From Chelydra serpentina (Eukaryota; Chordata; Testudines; Chelydridae), in the NCBI GenBank assembly GCA_037349315.1, contig JBAIAC010000010.1, positions 33,396,001 to 33,460,000 on the forward strand: a stretch of 64,000 nucleotides of DNA. Direction: 5' to 3'. The position numbers were made by a program, and so were the translations under genes. Below the pieces are notes generated by a model that was not told the origin of the DNA, did no database searches, and worked only from the letters and a program-made list of their open reading frames with translations. Of the stretch, positions 43,790 through 54,994 are shown one piece after another. The first letter of the stretch is position 1, and every line of letters starts with the position of its first letter.

Positions 43790-44477
43790 CCTAGGCTACA
43801 CTTGCAGATGTACAGCGCTGTTAGTTAAACCCGTGTTCGTACAGCTGAGTAGGGAAAGCGCTGCAGCCTGTCCACACTGGCAGCGGCCAGCGCAGTAACT
43901 ACCACTGACGTGGCTACATTTGCGGCACTTGCAGCTGTATTGGGAGCGGTGCATTATGGGCATTCAGGTAGCTGCAACGTGCTTTTCAAATCGGGGCGGT
44001 GAGGGGGACTTTGACAGGAAGCGGTTTTGGAGACAGAGTGGGCTTTTGGAATCTCCACAGAGTGTCAGCTCATTATTTCCACACCTCCACATCCCCTGCC
44101 TCTCTCTCAATCACTGAAAGCAAACAGCAGGGGCTTTGTTTGTTTTTAAAGAGCAGATAAAAGAGAGGAAACAGAGCCTGTGTTTAGCAGCTGTGTTTAG
44201 CAGCTCAACAACGGAGCTCTGAACTCCAACCCGGAAGTGCCGTTTCAAAACAAAGCAGCTTCTGGAGATCAGTAACTGCGTTGTTCCTCGGCTACACTGA
44301 AAGACCAACGTTCCACCCACTTCGCAACAGTTGCTATTTCTCTCGGGGAGGTGGAGTACATGCAGCGCTGTATCTGAGGAGATACAGCGTTGCACGTGCC
44401 TTGCAAGTGTAGCCAGTTAATGAGTTACAGCGCTGCCGGCAGTTTTATTACGCTGTAACTTGTAAGTGTAGCCAAGG
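43790..44477. mobile_element. 688-bp inverted-repeat DNA element
   Basis: The ends CCTAGGCTACACTTGCA (43790) and TGTAAGTGTAGCCAAGG (ending 44477) are inverted repeats. The flanks ACTTAGG (43783-43789) and CCTTAGG (44478-44484) agree in 6 of 7 bases, which could be a decayed 8-bp hAT duplication. Sub-terminal 'tacagcgctg' blocks recur in both orientations near 43810, 44360 and 44427. There is no transposase domain; the 94-codon minus frame at 44111-44395 is not recognisable. Confidence 0.75.
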
Positions 44478-44484
44478 CCTTAGG

Positions 44485-45363
44485 TAACTGAACTAGAATG
44501 ACTAGCCCTAACCCTGTAGCCTCCATGGGATAGACTTCTTAGCCAGATTCTTAATATGATTTGCACTGCCCTCCAAGAGAAAAGTGATCTCCTCTCAAGT
44601 AATGCTGTCTCTATAGTACATGCAGTAACAGGAATTTGTGATCCTTTTAACACATTATTCCATGCAAAGATAACAATTGAAGTAAGACATTTATTAAACA
44701 CGCTTTCTTTTGTACAGAAGATAGATGTCATGAGGTAATATAAAGTCAGAAACAATGTAATGTAATTGGCAAACAGAATCTCATCAGTTATTCCAGTAAT
44801 GTGCAAGAACAAATTTCCCAGTAACTTAGTTCTCTTTCTGGGCAATTTAAGCATGTTGTATAGAAGAGATTGGCAGCTTTTAATGATGCATTCTGCTAAT
44901 AAGCTAAGCTCTTTAGTATTAATTAACACTTGGAGAAAATTTAACCCGGATAATCAGATATTCAAGTAATTTGCTGCAGATTCTGCAATTCTGTAAGTAT
45001 AATACACCATGCCCTAAAAAAACCACTGAACACGTGTCTAGAAGTCTGAGACAATCCTAGTACCTAACTGCATCCTCTTTTTTGTTTCTACTTCTGCTCA
45101 TTGTAAGCTGTTTGGGAAAGGGTCTGTATTTCTCTTTGTGTAATTTGCAATGCGTAGCAAATTGTTGGCTCTAAACAAATAACAAATACTTACAACATTA
45201 AAAGTAATAAAACATCTCTCTTACAACCTTCTTGTAGTATGCATTACACCAACTCGGACATCCTTAAATGCAGCTCCATGAGACTTTGGACCAAATTGAA
45301 AGATGATATGTAAGGAGGTATAAATTGCATCTAAGCGAGTGGATGAATATTTTACGAGTCTAA
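44485..45363. other. No gene recognised; possible MIR-tail relic
   Basis: Bases 45103-45180 ('ttgtaagctgtttgggaaag') weakly resemble the MIR tail. The 149-codon minus frame at 44480-44929 has no known domain and AT-driven composition. Confidence 0.35.
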
Positions 45364-45594
45364 GGCTATGTCAACACTTCCAAGCTTACAGCAGCACAGC
45401 TGTACCGATACAATTGTGCCACTGAAAGAGCGCTCATGTAGCCGCTTTATGCCGTTGACATAATAAAACCGCCAACATAGCACTGTGCACATGAGCACTT
45501 ATGCCGGCAAAACTTATGTTGCTCAGGGGGGTGTTTTTTCACACACAAAAAAGACAAAAATGTTGGTGACATAAGTGCTCGTGAAGACATGGCC
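45364..45594. mobile_element. 231-bp inverted-repeat DNA element
   Basis: The ends GGCTATGTCAACACTT (45364) and TCGTGAAGACATGGCC (ending 45594) are imperfect inverted repeats. Inner blocks also mirror each other ('acataagtgctcgtg' against 'gagcgctcatgta'). The flanking target duplication is unclear. Related in style to the elements at 0.7 and 43.8 kb. Confidence 0.6.
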
Positions 45595-45774
45595 TAAGTC
45601 TTGGTGTAACATATATACAGAAAGGGTCAGAACAAAGTGTAAAGTACACCAGTTTTCGGTAATTTAAAACTGTAAATTTGTCCCATTGTCTATTAGCAGT
45701 ATAAATATGAGAGGAGTAAGTCATATATTGAAACTTACCATTGGAGTCTTTAAAAAAGTGGAACTAGGTGTTTT

Positions 45775-46530
45775 GTAGTTCATAGATTCAAAGGCCAGAA
45801 GGGACGGCTGTGATCATCTAGTCTGACCTCCTGTATAAAACGGGCCATAGAACTTCCTCACAATAATTCCTAGAGCAGATCTTCAGAAAAAACATCCAAT
45901 CTTGAAGTTGTCAGTGATGGAGAATCCACCACACCACTTAGTAAATTGTTCCAATGATTAATACCTCCCACCATTAAAAATGTACACTTTATATCCAGTC
46001 TGAATTTGTCTAGCTTCAACTTCCAGCCATTGGATCATGTTATACCTTTCTCTGTTAGATTGAAGAGCCCATTACTACATATTTGTTCCCCGTGTAGATA
46101 CGTATAGACTGTAATCAATCACCCCTTAACCTTCTCTTTGTTAAGCTAAATAGATTGAGCTCCTTGAGTCGATCACTGCAAGGCATGTTTTCTAATTCTT
46201 TAATCATTCTCAATGCTCTTCTCTGAACCCTTTCCAATTGACCAACATTCTTGAACTGTGGGCACCAGAACTGGACACAGTGTTCCAGCCGCGGTCACAC
46301 CAGTGTCAACTATAGAAGTAAAAAATAACCTTTCTACTCCTACTCGAGGTTCCCCTGTTTATTCATCCCAAGATCACATTCACTCTTTTGGCCACAGTGT
46401 CACACTGGGATCTCATGTTCAGCTGATTATCCACCACAACCCTCAAATCATTTTTGTGATATTGATTCCTCAGCCATTTATACTCTATGTCCATTTATGA
46501 GTCTCTTCCCTGTAGACATTGGTTCAATTT
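45775..46530 (-). repeat. Old CR1 fragment of a distinct subfamily
   Basis: 'catagattcaaaggccagaa', 'tgatcatctagtctgacctc' and 'gaccaacattcttgaactgt' follow a CR1 3' region. The 3' end differs from both the young copy (21.9 kb) and the older type (31.7 kb). Minus-strand frames are broken throughout. About 750 bases remain. Confidence 0.72.
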
Positions 46531-46684
46531 CTCTTTTGAGAGATTTTCTAGATTAGAATTTGGGATTTTTTGTTTGGGAGAGTTGGGCTAGGGTTAGAGA
46601 AGAGGTAGAGAGGTGTAAGTAAGCACATCATTTTTTGTGGCTTCTCAAGACAATGTTTGAGAGTAAGTCCAGCTGGAAAGTTAT
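46531..46684. other. No gene recognised
   Basis: Short spacer, nothing supported. Confidence 0.35.
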
Positions 46685-46815
46685 TTGGATTGTAAGCTCT
46701 TTGGGGCAGGGACAGTTTTTTTTGTTTTGTGTTTGTACAGCACCTAGCACAGTGGGCTCCTGGTTCATTACCGGGGCGCCTACACATAATTGCAATAATA
46801 AGAATAAAGTGCTTA
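46685..46815 (+). repeat. MIR/L2-type SINE tail
   Basis: 'ggattgtaagctctttgggg' and 'ttgtacagcacctagcacag' followed by an AT-rich simple tail. Confidence 0.75.
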
Positions 46816-48599
46816 GGTGTAAAAGTAGATGCAATTTAATTATTTTAAAAATATTTTTGGATGTTTCTTAGAATATTTGTGCTTTTGAATGTGCCCGTTA
46901 AGCATGACAGAAAGTTCTCAGACCATCGCCTTTCCAGCACTGTGGGAGATAGCTTCAATTGATTACATGTCATCTCACAGACAAGAGGTCATATACATGT
47001 GGTGCGAGATTTTGATTTGTGTTCCTTTCAGTGATCTAGCAACTGCACACTTATCCATGTATAGGAGTTTCTTGTCATTTTCCCCCTTACTTTCCCAGGG
47101 CTAATTCCCATTTTTCTAGATAGTTCAAGACCAGGTTGGCTACACCTTTTCCTGTTTGAGGAAGTATTCCTTTTTTGTTACATCTCCCAAGGTCTGTTGT
47201 ATTGTGTCAGCCGCATTTGCAACTTTGCATGCTAGCGTACAGGCGATGCGGCTGAGTAGTATGCACTGAAAGATGGGTACTCTTTTGTTGACCCCATCAA
47301 TTTTCAGTACTCAACCCCACTCTTCTTAATCAAAATCACTTCAAAGACCCAAAACAGATTGATTCACATGTGAACACTACCCAAACTGTCTTCCAAGGGG
47401 GGAAATACTTGTCTTATGTTCCTTTGAACCCACTGTTGCCCGTTTACTTGTATTTACTTTGCATGGCCTATGGCTGAACCATGGAAATTAGAAAACAAAC
47501 TCCTATTCAGCAAGTCATGTCAAAGGTGACCGCTATGCCAGAAAGTTGACTGTGGGACAAACATTCCCTCTGATCAGGAGGCCTCTTCTGCAGTGTTGCT
47601 GTCTCCACAGTTACATACCTGTCTGCAGAAGCCTTTAGTTTATCTTGTCTATGTGGGAAGTCCTAGACGATGCCATCAATCTGAGAGATGAGAGGGATGC
47701 TCCCTTGACACTTCAACAATGGTTGGGGTGTGAAAGAAAGAAAATTAGCTCCCCTCTGAACAAAGTTCTTTTGAACTGCACTATGTTCACAAAGAGCATC
47801 AGAGCCGTCGTCATGTTCACATACAGGTTTTGTGCTGCAAAAATGAGAGATGAAGTGAGTGGGGAACTTTGTGAATGTACTGAGGAGGTTTGTCAAGGAT
47901 ACATGGATGTGCACTGTGAATATATTTATCAAAATAAAAATAAAATAAAATAAAAATGCAGAATCCAGCGGCGCTGGGTGGGGCTGAAGGCAAACGTGTC
48001 CAATGAATACAGTGGGATTGTGTTTAAAAATCTATGTATCTAAAAACTACAGCCAACCTTTTCAAATATAGGTGCCTTAAGTTGGGCACCTAACTCCATA
48101 ATCAAGCTGCTAAATAAAAATGATGTGATTTTCAGAGGTGCTGAGTATTTAGTAGCTGCTACCGACAGTCATTGGTCCTGATCCTGCAAGTGCCCTCTAT
48201 TCCTCTTTACTGAAGTGAAGGACTGAGTCTAAGCAGCTTTATTCTTGGTCAGATTGTTCCCTGATTCACTATTTTCATTCAGTGTTTAACTTTGCAGAGT
48301 GCCTAATTGGTCTTGGGCTGCTGATGCTGGAATTTTTAGTATAATGGCTCAGCCTTGACCCCACTTCCTGGAATTTGACATTGGAAAATTAAACAAATCT
48401 TTATACAATATCATGATACTCTCAGGTACACTCTTCCAAAGGCTTCATTTAGAGAAGTCAAGTCATGTCTGAGGATTGCTGCTGAACACAAGTGAAGATA
48501 ACAGCATCTGTTGATAGTAGAAGAGGATTTCCTGGGATTCTGTTTCTTTTAGCATAGCCTCAGGAGCAGCTTTGAGAGCCCTGTCAAAATCTTGATGAG
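46816..48599. other. No gene supported
   Basis: A frame at 47645-47953 (+, about 102 codons) has fairly balanced composition but no domain that I know and no clear splice sites. Otherwise nothing. Confidence 0.35.
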
Positions 48600-48670
48600 C
48601 TCTCCAGTACTATAGAGACAAGGTGGATGAGGTAATATCTTGTATTGGATCAACTTCTGCTGGTGAGGGA

Positions 48671-48703
48671 CAAGCTTTCGAGACATACAGAGCTCTTCTT
48701 CAG
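48671..48703 (-). ncRNA. Hammerhead-like motif in Penelope-like 3' end
   Basis: On the minus strand: CUGAAGA (48697-48703), one extra A, a short GAG/CUC helix II with a long loop, then GAAA (48676-48679) and GCUUGUC. The extra A before helix II is shared with the motifs at 29.65 and 30.92 kb. Helix III is weak. Confidence 0.5.
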
Positions 48704-48856
48704 GTCTGGGAAAGGTACTCCCAGCATCACTGCTAAATGCAAGGTAGAACAGATTGTTTAGCATAAGTAGTTAGCACATATTGTAAGGGACCATTCAAGG
48801 TAGAGTGTCCCGTTAATATCTCTGCAGTCATAGGACAAAAAGAGAGGGATAGAGGG

Positions 48857-49205
48857 TTACAGATTGTGGTAATAAGCCATAAAGCCAGTGTCTCTGTTCA
48901 GTCCATGATTTTTGCTGTCTGGCAGAGTTATGAATTTCAGCTCCCAGGCTTGTCTTTTGAAAGTGTTGTGCAGTTTTCCTTTGAAGGTGAGGGCTGATTG
49001 GTCAGATATAGAGTGATCGTTTTGTGAAAAGTGTTCACTCACAGGCGACAGGGTATTTTTGTCTTTTATCATTTTCCTGAGTGAGTTCATTCGAGGGTGT
49101 AGTGATTGCCTCATTTCACCCACGTAGTTGTTGGGGCATTTAATGCATTGGCTGAGGTACACCACATGTTGTGATAGGCAGATGTGAGGATCCATGGATC
49201 CTGAA
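48857..49205 (-). pseudogene. GIY-YIG endonuclease domain of the Penelope-like element
   Basis: About 115 codons read VVYLSQCIKCPNNYVGE, QSLHPRMNSLR, SPVSEHFSQNDHSIS, HNTFKRQAWELKFITL and GLNRDTGFMAYY before the stop at 48857. The VYL..YVG pair with the following LHPRM arginine matches the GIY-YIG nuclease layout of Penelope-like elements. CIKC and the later H residues fit the zinc-binding insert reported in such proteins. In this family the nuclease opens the DNA target during insertion. The frame is open here but joins to CR1 sequence upstream, so the protein as a whole is broken. The first 20 or so apparent codons (49273-49206) belong to the inserted CR1. Confidence 0.82.
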
Positions 49206-51033
49206 AGATACGTTAGCAAGAGGAAGACCAAGGACGGGGTAGGCCTGTTACTCAATAAGGTGGGGGAAAACAATAACGGAAAATGTGGAAATGGCAGAAA
49301 TGTTAAATGACGTTTTTGTTTCAGTTTTTACCTAAAAGGTTAGTAGTGATTGGATGTCGAACATAGTGAACGCCAGTGAAAATGAGGTAGGATCAGAGGC
49401 TAAAATAGGGAAAAAACAAGTTAAAAATTACTTAGACAAGTTAGATGTCTTCAAGGCACCAAGATCTCATGAAATACACCCTAGAATACTCAAGGAGCTG
49501 ACTGAGGAAGTATCTGTACCATTAGCGATTATATTCAAAAAGTCATAGAAGACAGGAGAGGATCCAGAGAACTGGAAAAGGGAAAATATAGTGCCCATCT
49601 ATAAAAACTGAAATAAGGACAAACTGGGGAATTACAGACCAGTCAGCTTAACTTCAGTACCTGGAAAGATAATAGAGTAAATATTTGAACAATCGCTTTG
49701 CAAACACCTAGAAGATAATAAGGTGATAAGTAACAGTCAGCATGGATTTGTCAAGAACAAATTGTGTCAAACCAAACTAATAGCTTTCTTTCACAGGGGA
49801 ACAAGTCTTGTGGATGCGGGGAAGTGGTAGATGTGGTATATCTTGACTTTAGTAAGGCTTTTGATAGTGTCTCGCATGACCTTCTCATAAACAAACTAGG
49901 AAAATGCAACCCAGATGGAACTACTATAAGGTGGGTGCATAACTGATTGGAAAACAGTTCCCAGAGAGTAGTTATCAGTGGTTCACAGTCAAGCTGAAAG
50001 GGCATATTGAGTGGGGTCCCACAGAGATCAGTTCCGGGTCCAGTTCTGTTCAATATCTTCATCAATGATTTAGATAAAGGCATAGAGAGTACACTTATAA
50101 AATTTGGGAATGATACCAAGCTGGGAGGGGTTGCAAGTGCTTTGGAGGATAGGATTAAAATTCAGAATAATCTGGACAAACTGGAGAAATGGGCTGAAGA
50201 AAATAGGATAAAATTCAATAAGGACAAATGCAAAGTACTTCACTTAGGAAGGAACAATCAGTTGCACACATACAAAATGGGAAATGACTGCCTAGGAAGG
50301 AGTACTGCAGAAAGGGACCTGGGGGTCATAATGGATCACAAGCTAAATATGAGTCAACAGTGTAACACTGTTGCAAAAAAAGCAAACATCATTCTGGGAT
50401 GTATTAGCAGAAATGTTGTAAGCAAGATACGAGAAGTAATTCTTCCACTCTACTCCACGCTGATTAGGGCTCAGCTAGAGTAATGTGTTCACTTCTGGGC
50501 ACAACATTTCAGGAAAGACGTGGACAAATTGGAGAAAGTCCATAGAAGAGCAACAAAAATGATTAAAGGTTTAGAAAACATGACCTGTGAGGGACGATTG
50601 AAAAAATTGGGTTTGTTTAGTCTGGAGAAGAGAAGACAAGACAAGACTGAGAGGGGACATGAGGACAGTTTTCAAGTACATAAAAGGTTGTTACAAAGAG
50701 GAGGAAGGAAAATTATTCTCCTTAACCTCAGAGGATAGGACAAGAAGCAATGGGCTTAAATTTCAGCAAGGGCAGTTTAGGTTGGGCATTAGGAAAAACT
50801 TCTTAACTGTCAATGTAGCAATTAAAGCAATCAATGTAATGATTAAGCACTGGAATAAATTGCCTAGAGAGGTTATGGAATCTCCATCACTGGAGATTTT
50901 TAAGAGCAGTTTAGACAAACACCTGTCAGGGATGGTCTAGATAATATTTAGTCTTGCCTTGAGTACAGAGGACTGGACTAGATGACCTCTCAAGCTCCCT
51001 TCCATTCCTACGATTCTATGATTTTACGATTTG
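49206..51033 (+). mobile_element. CR1 LINE inserted in the Penelope-like element
   Basis: The insertion runs opposite to its host. It starts in the linker before the polymerase domain ('aggggcctgttactc'-like 'gtaggcctgttactcaataa') and ends with 'ccattcctacgattctatga' near 51033. It is about 1.83 kb and 5'-truncated. Penelope sequence resumes on both sides, but the host's polymerase C-terminal half is missing between the two halves. Confidence 0.85.
49354..50940 (+). pseudogene. CR1 reverse transcriptase, decayed
   Basis: Pieces in order: [20 protein letters not shown] and [19 protein letters not shown] (49354-49548); [20 protein letters not shown] (49764-49946); [20 protein letters not shown] then FGNDTKLGG (50007-50483); [20 protein letters not shown] (50520-50738); SNGLKFQQGQFRLGIRKNF and HWNKLPREVMESPSLEIFKS (50659-50940). 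Frames change near 49.55-49.76 and 50.66-50.74 kb, and several stops intervene. The catalytic FADD is FGND here (50103-50114), so one essential aspartate is lost as well. This is an older CR1 than the 21.9-25.2 kb copy, judged by its damage. Confidence 0.88.
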
Positions 51034-52360
51034 TCCAGAAATTTGGCATATTGGGGAGCCATCCTAGTAGTCTGTTCCCATGGCTTGGACAAAGTGTTTA
51101 TTGTTGAATGTAAAATTGTTATGTCTGAAGATGGATAAGTTTGACGGTGTGTGTGGGGTGGATCTGAGTGTTGTCCTTTGTCTTGTAAATATTTGAGGCA
51201 GGCAGCTAGGCCATCATTGTGAGGTTATTACATTATTTTGGGGTATAGCGAATTGATATCAATGGTGGAGAGGATGGTGTTCTGAGGGAGTTTGTTAATG
51301 TTGCAGAGTTTGTGGAGGAAGTCAGTTGTGTCCTGGAGGAAGCTGGCCCTTTGTGTGGTGAATGGTTTGAGAATGGCTTCTATGAATCCCGATATTCCTT
51401 GAGTAAGAGTGTTGTGACCAGATATGATGGGTCTGCCTGGGTTCCCTTGTTTGTGTAGCTTGGGAAGCATGTAAAAGATCCCTGGGTTGAGTTTATGGGG
51501 GATGAGTTTGTAGAGTTTCTCTTGGAGTTGTTTGGGGAAGGATTTGATGATATCCTTAAATGCCTGGATAAACTGTGGTGTGGGGTTTTCTTTGAGTTCT
51601 TAATAGCAGGTAGTGTCGGACAGTTGTTGGTTGGCCTCATTAACATAGTCATCATGGTTGAGGACTACAGTGGTGCCCCCTTTGACTGCTGGTTTGCTCA
51701 CTATCTGCTGGTTAGATTTCAGGGACTATATGTCTGTCCTCTTGGCTGTGTAGAGATTGTGGTGGGTGTGATGTTTGTTAAGGATTTCACAATCAATTTT
51801 TTCCCTGAAGCAATCAATGCAATGGTCGAGAGCGTGGTTTTGTCTGCTCTGTGGTGTCCAGTCAGATGATTCTTTTTTTTTTAATGATTGTTGGAAGGAA
51901 TGTGGTAATTATGAGTGCAAAAGAATCATTGTTGCAAAAGAATCATTGTTGCAAAAGAATTCTATGAGGCAAAGACTGTGGAAGGATTCTTCTCGTTCTC
52001 CACATTTTAGTATGGTATCAGGTTCTGTGGTGAGGCAGAAGTTGAGTCCTTTAGAAAGTACAGATAATTCATCTCCAGTGAGGGGTAGTCTTGATAAACT
52101 GATGATGTTCAGGTGTCATGTAGTCTCCATGTGGTGAGTACTTGTGCCATGGTTTCTCCCAGATATGGAGTTCTCTGGGTTATGGAGTAGTTGTAATTGG
52201 TTCCACTTTTTGATTTTGTGTCAGATGGCTGTCATCAGGGGTTTTTTTGATAGTTGTTTTGGATTGTTTGCATAATTTCTAGTTAACGTTCCTGTTTTCC
52301 CCCCCTCCAGTGCGTGGGAGTATGCGATGATTTCTTGTCTGAGGTGGTCCCGTCTTGGAA
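51034..52360 (-). pseudogene. Penelope-like reverse transcriptase, 5' and central part
   Basis: On the minus strand: relics of the N-terminal region (about 52130-51960), then 'GGTTVVLNHDDYVNEANQQL'-like sequence near 51680-51620, then PGIFYMLPKLHKQGNPGRPI and ISGHNTLTQGISGFIEA with FLQDTTDFLHKL and LSTIDINSLY (51490-51228). Further on, broken 'SHGNRLLGWLPNMPNF' (near 51060) corresponds to the block before the catalytic YADD motif. PKxHK and PGRPI are hallmarks of Penelope-like enzymes. Frameshifts and stops are many. The catalytic motif and thumb are absent, lost at the CR1 junction. An 18-bp duplication ('gcaaaagaatcattgtt') lies at about 51916-51960. Confidence 0.85.
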
Positions 52361-52545
52361 GATATTGAATTTAGCCATCTGAAATGGAAACTCCACAACA
52401 CGAAGAAAAAAGAAGCAAAACTTAACAGCGACATCTACTTCCTGAGCAAATGCAAGAAGCAAAATATAATTCCCAGAGGTCTCAATATGGCCCTTTTTGC
52501 CCATGGAGAGAGAAAAGAAGGTAGAAAATCCCAAATGAAATAGTA
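52361..52545 (+). pseudogene. Inverted N-terminal fragment of a Penelope-like ORF (tentative)
   Basis: On the + strand, LKWKLHNTKKKEAKLNSDI then YFLSKCKKQNIIPRGLNMAL fits the 'hxFLxxCxxxxIxPxGL' stretch near the start of Penelope-like proteins. It lies head to head with the minus-strand element. This would suit an inverted 5' segment, as often forms during target-primed insertion. The alternative is chance coding-like sequence. About 60 codons. Confidence 0.45.
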
Positions 52546-53095
52546 AAATATATTGGGGTACTTTCAAAAATACTAGATCTTCTTAATTTTCTTTCTTTTT
52601 ATTTTCTCTCTTGAATAGCACTGAGCCACAATGACTCTGCAGGCTTCCCTAAACAAAGCACAGCTAGTTATCGTCTCTGCTTTCTAGGGCAAGTGTTCAA
52701 CTGGTCCTCCCTGTGCAGTGTCTATCCTCTAAGGCAAATGACTGAAGAATGAGCCCTTGCCTGTTATATCCCATCTCTGAAATGCTTTGCATTGAGCGAT
52801 ATATGTTAGTCATATGTGGCCCAATCCTGTTCTCACTGAAGTCATTGGGAGTTTTATCTTAACAGTGCACTATTTGTGACCAGAGATGAGCTGAATGTTT
52901 GCAGTGAAACTAGAAACCATACAAAATTCATCTTCTTTCAATGGCATCACATGCATGTTCCTAAGAAGTCTCCCCGAGATTCATGAACCTTTCATAAGAA
53001 CCTAGGCTGAGCTTTCATTTTCCATACAGAGCTTATGGAATTCATGGCTCTGCAAGCTTTCAACACAAACGAGAGGAAGCCTGCCAGGAATTTCA
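52546..53095. other. No gene recognised
   Basis: Possible palindromic relic at 52818-52865 ('cccaatcctgttctcactga'). Otherwise nothing. Confidence 0.35.
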
Positions 53096-53113
53096 GTTCA
53101 GTTTTGCTTTGCA

Positions 53114-53326
53114 GTGTTTGAGTGTTTGAAACCTAAATGCACAGCAGAACTTGTGCTGTTCAAAGCCGTGAGGAGTGAAATCCACGACAATGCCATGCAA
53201 CTCCTTGTGAAGAAAAAAACACCATGTTTCCCACAGCTCTGGCCACTGCATTTGTTGGTTTCTGACGGGACAGTTGTGCACTTTGCTGCAGTCACTCGCC
53301 ACTGCAGAGTCGATTCTGCATTGTAA
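53114..53326 (+). other. Exon-like open stretch, uncertain
   Basis: A pyrimidine-rich 'cagttcagttttgctttgcag' ends at 53115 and is followed by about 70 open codons (FECLKPKCTAELVLFKAV, later LLVKKKTPCFPQLWPLHLL) to a TAA at 53324-53326. The stretch holds several CpG in AT-rich surroundings. The protein is not recognised. No polyadenylation signal stands out. It may be a conserved non-coding element or chance. Confidence 0.2.
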
Positions 53327-54741
53327 CAAAATAGCCTGGGGATGTGATCAGCCGCTAAGAAAACAGGCACATAACTATAATCCCTACAATTCACAGCTTT
53401 CCATTTTGTGCTACGTATTTTATAGATTATACAGCTGAGACCCTATTAGCTCCATCACATAACTAGTTATAACAATGTAGAATATAAATGTTTCATTAAC
53501 ATTTTATAACGATACCTTATGAGAGACTCGCAAGTGAAAGAATTATTTAGAACAAGCAAATCAGATGTGGTTTTGTTGAAGGCACTTGACCTTTGGCCTC
53601 TTTCTTGACAGTGCAGTTGTCAAGAACTGATGCCACACAACATCTGATTGCTTCATTGTAATTTCCTTTGGAAACCCACATTTTAAGGACTAAAACAGGC
53701 TAGTCATTTTACTTCTTCCTATTTTCCTGTTTACTTTAGCTCTATGCTGTTTGTTACTCTGCCACCAGGATATCAAACCTCTAGCCAAGATTAAAACCGA
53801 GCAGCGCCTTTTGAAGATGGCACCATTGATGCCACCTTGTGGGCATGGCCCCCTTCCTCCTTCAATAATAACAGCCTGTGATGCTGCATCTAGCCACCTT
53901 TTCCCTAAGACTGATAATGTGCTCCTGAGTGTTGCAATGCAATGTGCTGCAGCTCAGCAGTACACAGTAAACCCCGACATTTTCTCCCCTTCATGTGTCC
54001 TAGGAAAGGACTGCAGTGTTTAAAAAAAATGTGACACTGTGTGTCAGTTACTGGGAGCTCTGTACTCTGGAACGTGTTTTAGCATTTTGGAAATGGAAGG
54101 TTTCATCACCGTGCCTGCCTTTAGCTTTGGGAACACAAATAAGTTCCAGGAGACCTATCATATGATTAGCGTCAGCCAATGAGAAAGCTCAGAAAGGGCA
54201 GTAGTTGCCAAAAGAGCAGATGTGTCCGAAGTCTGTACCAGTTAATTTTGTGACCTACCGAAATCACTGAGAGATTTATACTGCTAATTACTGACTTTGT
54301 TTCTGGTTTAATCATCCTTTCCTTCACCTTTCGAAAAATCTAAGTAGAGGAGAACAACTGATCATATAAAATCTGAGGTAAAATGCACTGGGAGTATATT
54401 TCTTTGCAAAAGACATCATCTTGTTTTAGCTAAGATTTGGAGATCGGCAGTGAAGGATGGCATCTTTGTTCATATTTGCCGATTACAATTCTTCATGCAA
54501 TGAAAGCAAAATGCATCTTTAAAAAAAAAATCCTGTTCATTTCAGTTTTGCACTTGAGAAAATGAGCTGCAGTTGACTGAAATTTCAGACAAATGCACAA
54601 GAAAATGAGTGCAGCTGATGAATTCATGCTCCTGTAAGTTAAGAGTAAGAAGGTCACAGTCATTTTGTGGGGTGTTTTGTGGGAGAGGTGGGGGAAATTT
54701 CTTTCCTTCCTCAATTTTCGAAAAAAGAAAAACTGTATAAA
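53327..54741. other. No gene supported
   Basis: A 90-codon frame at 53751-54023 (+) was examined and not accepted. No repeat recognised. Confidence 0.35.
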
Positions 54742-54852
54742 GCCCCAATTCTGCAAACACGCCCATAACACTTTAGACATGTGAGTAATGTCCTTGAACC
54801 CATTGACTTGCATGTAGTTACTCACATGTGTAGGTGTTTTTAGGATTGGAGC
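54742..54852. repeat. Palindromic MITE relic
   Basis: The arms GCCCCAATTCTGCAAACAC and GTGTTTTTAGGATTGGAGC form an imperfect foldback of 111 bp, with inner 'acatgtgagtaa' and 'ttactcacatgt' pairing as well. Confidence 0.6.
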
Positions 54853-54994
54853 CTTGGTTTGCTGAACTCGGAGATTAGGGATGCAGTATGTCCCCTAATC
54901 CTATCATTTTCTAACTAGACGACCCCTGGCAATGATTTGGATGTAAGTGTTCCCCTCTGGTCCCTGTGCCAACACCATTACTACACACACACAA
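54853..54994. other. Short spacer
   Basis: Nothing recognised. Confidence 0.3.

Larger units (their letters stand above)
48600..49205 (-). mobile_element. Penelope-like element, 3' part with GIY-YIG end
   Basis: This is the 3' half of a Penelope-like element that resumes at 51034 beyond an inserted CR1. It holds the GIY-YIG coding end (49205-48857), a 3' UTR, a hammerhead-like motif (48671-48703) and the terminal 'gttgatccaatacaagatat' block also seen at 57.3 kb. The left end is near 48600. Confidence 0.82.

Noticed and set aside
47645..47953. 102-codon + frame with balanced composition.
   Set aside because: No recognisable domain, no acceptor or donor of good quality; length is within chance for 64 kb read in six frames.
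48600..52545. CRISPR-like or satellite explanation for repeated blocks in this region.
   Set aside because: The repeats are parts of a Penelope-like element and a CR1; there is no regular repeat-spacer pattern.
53751..54023. 90-codon + frame after a CCACCAG acceptor-like site.
   Set aside because: The pyrimidine tract is weak, the peptide is unrecognised, and no polyadenylation signal or partner exon is evident.
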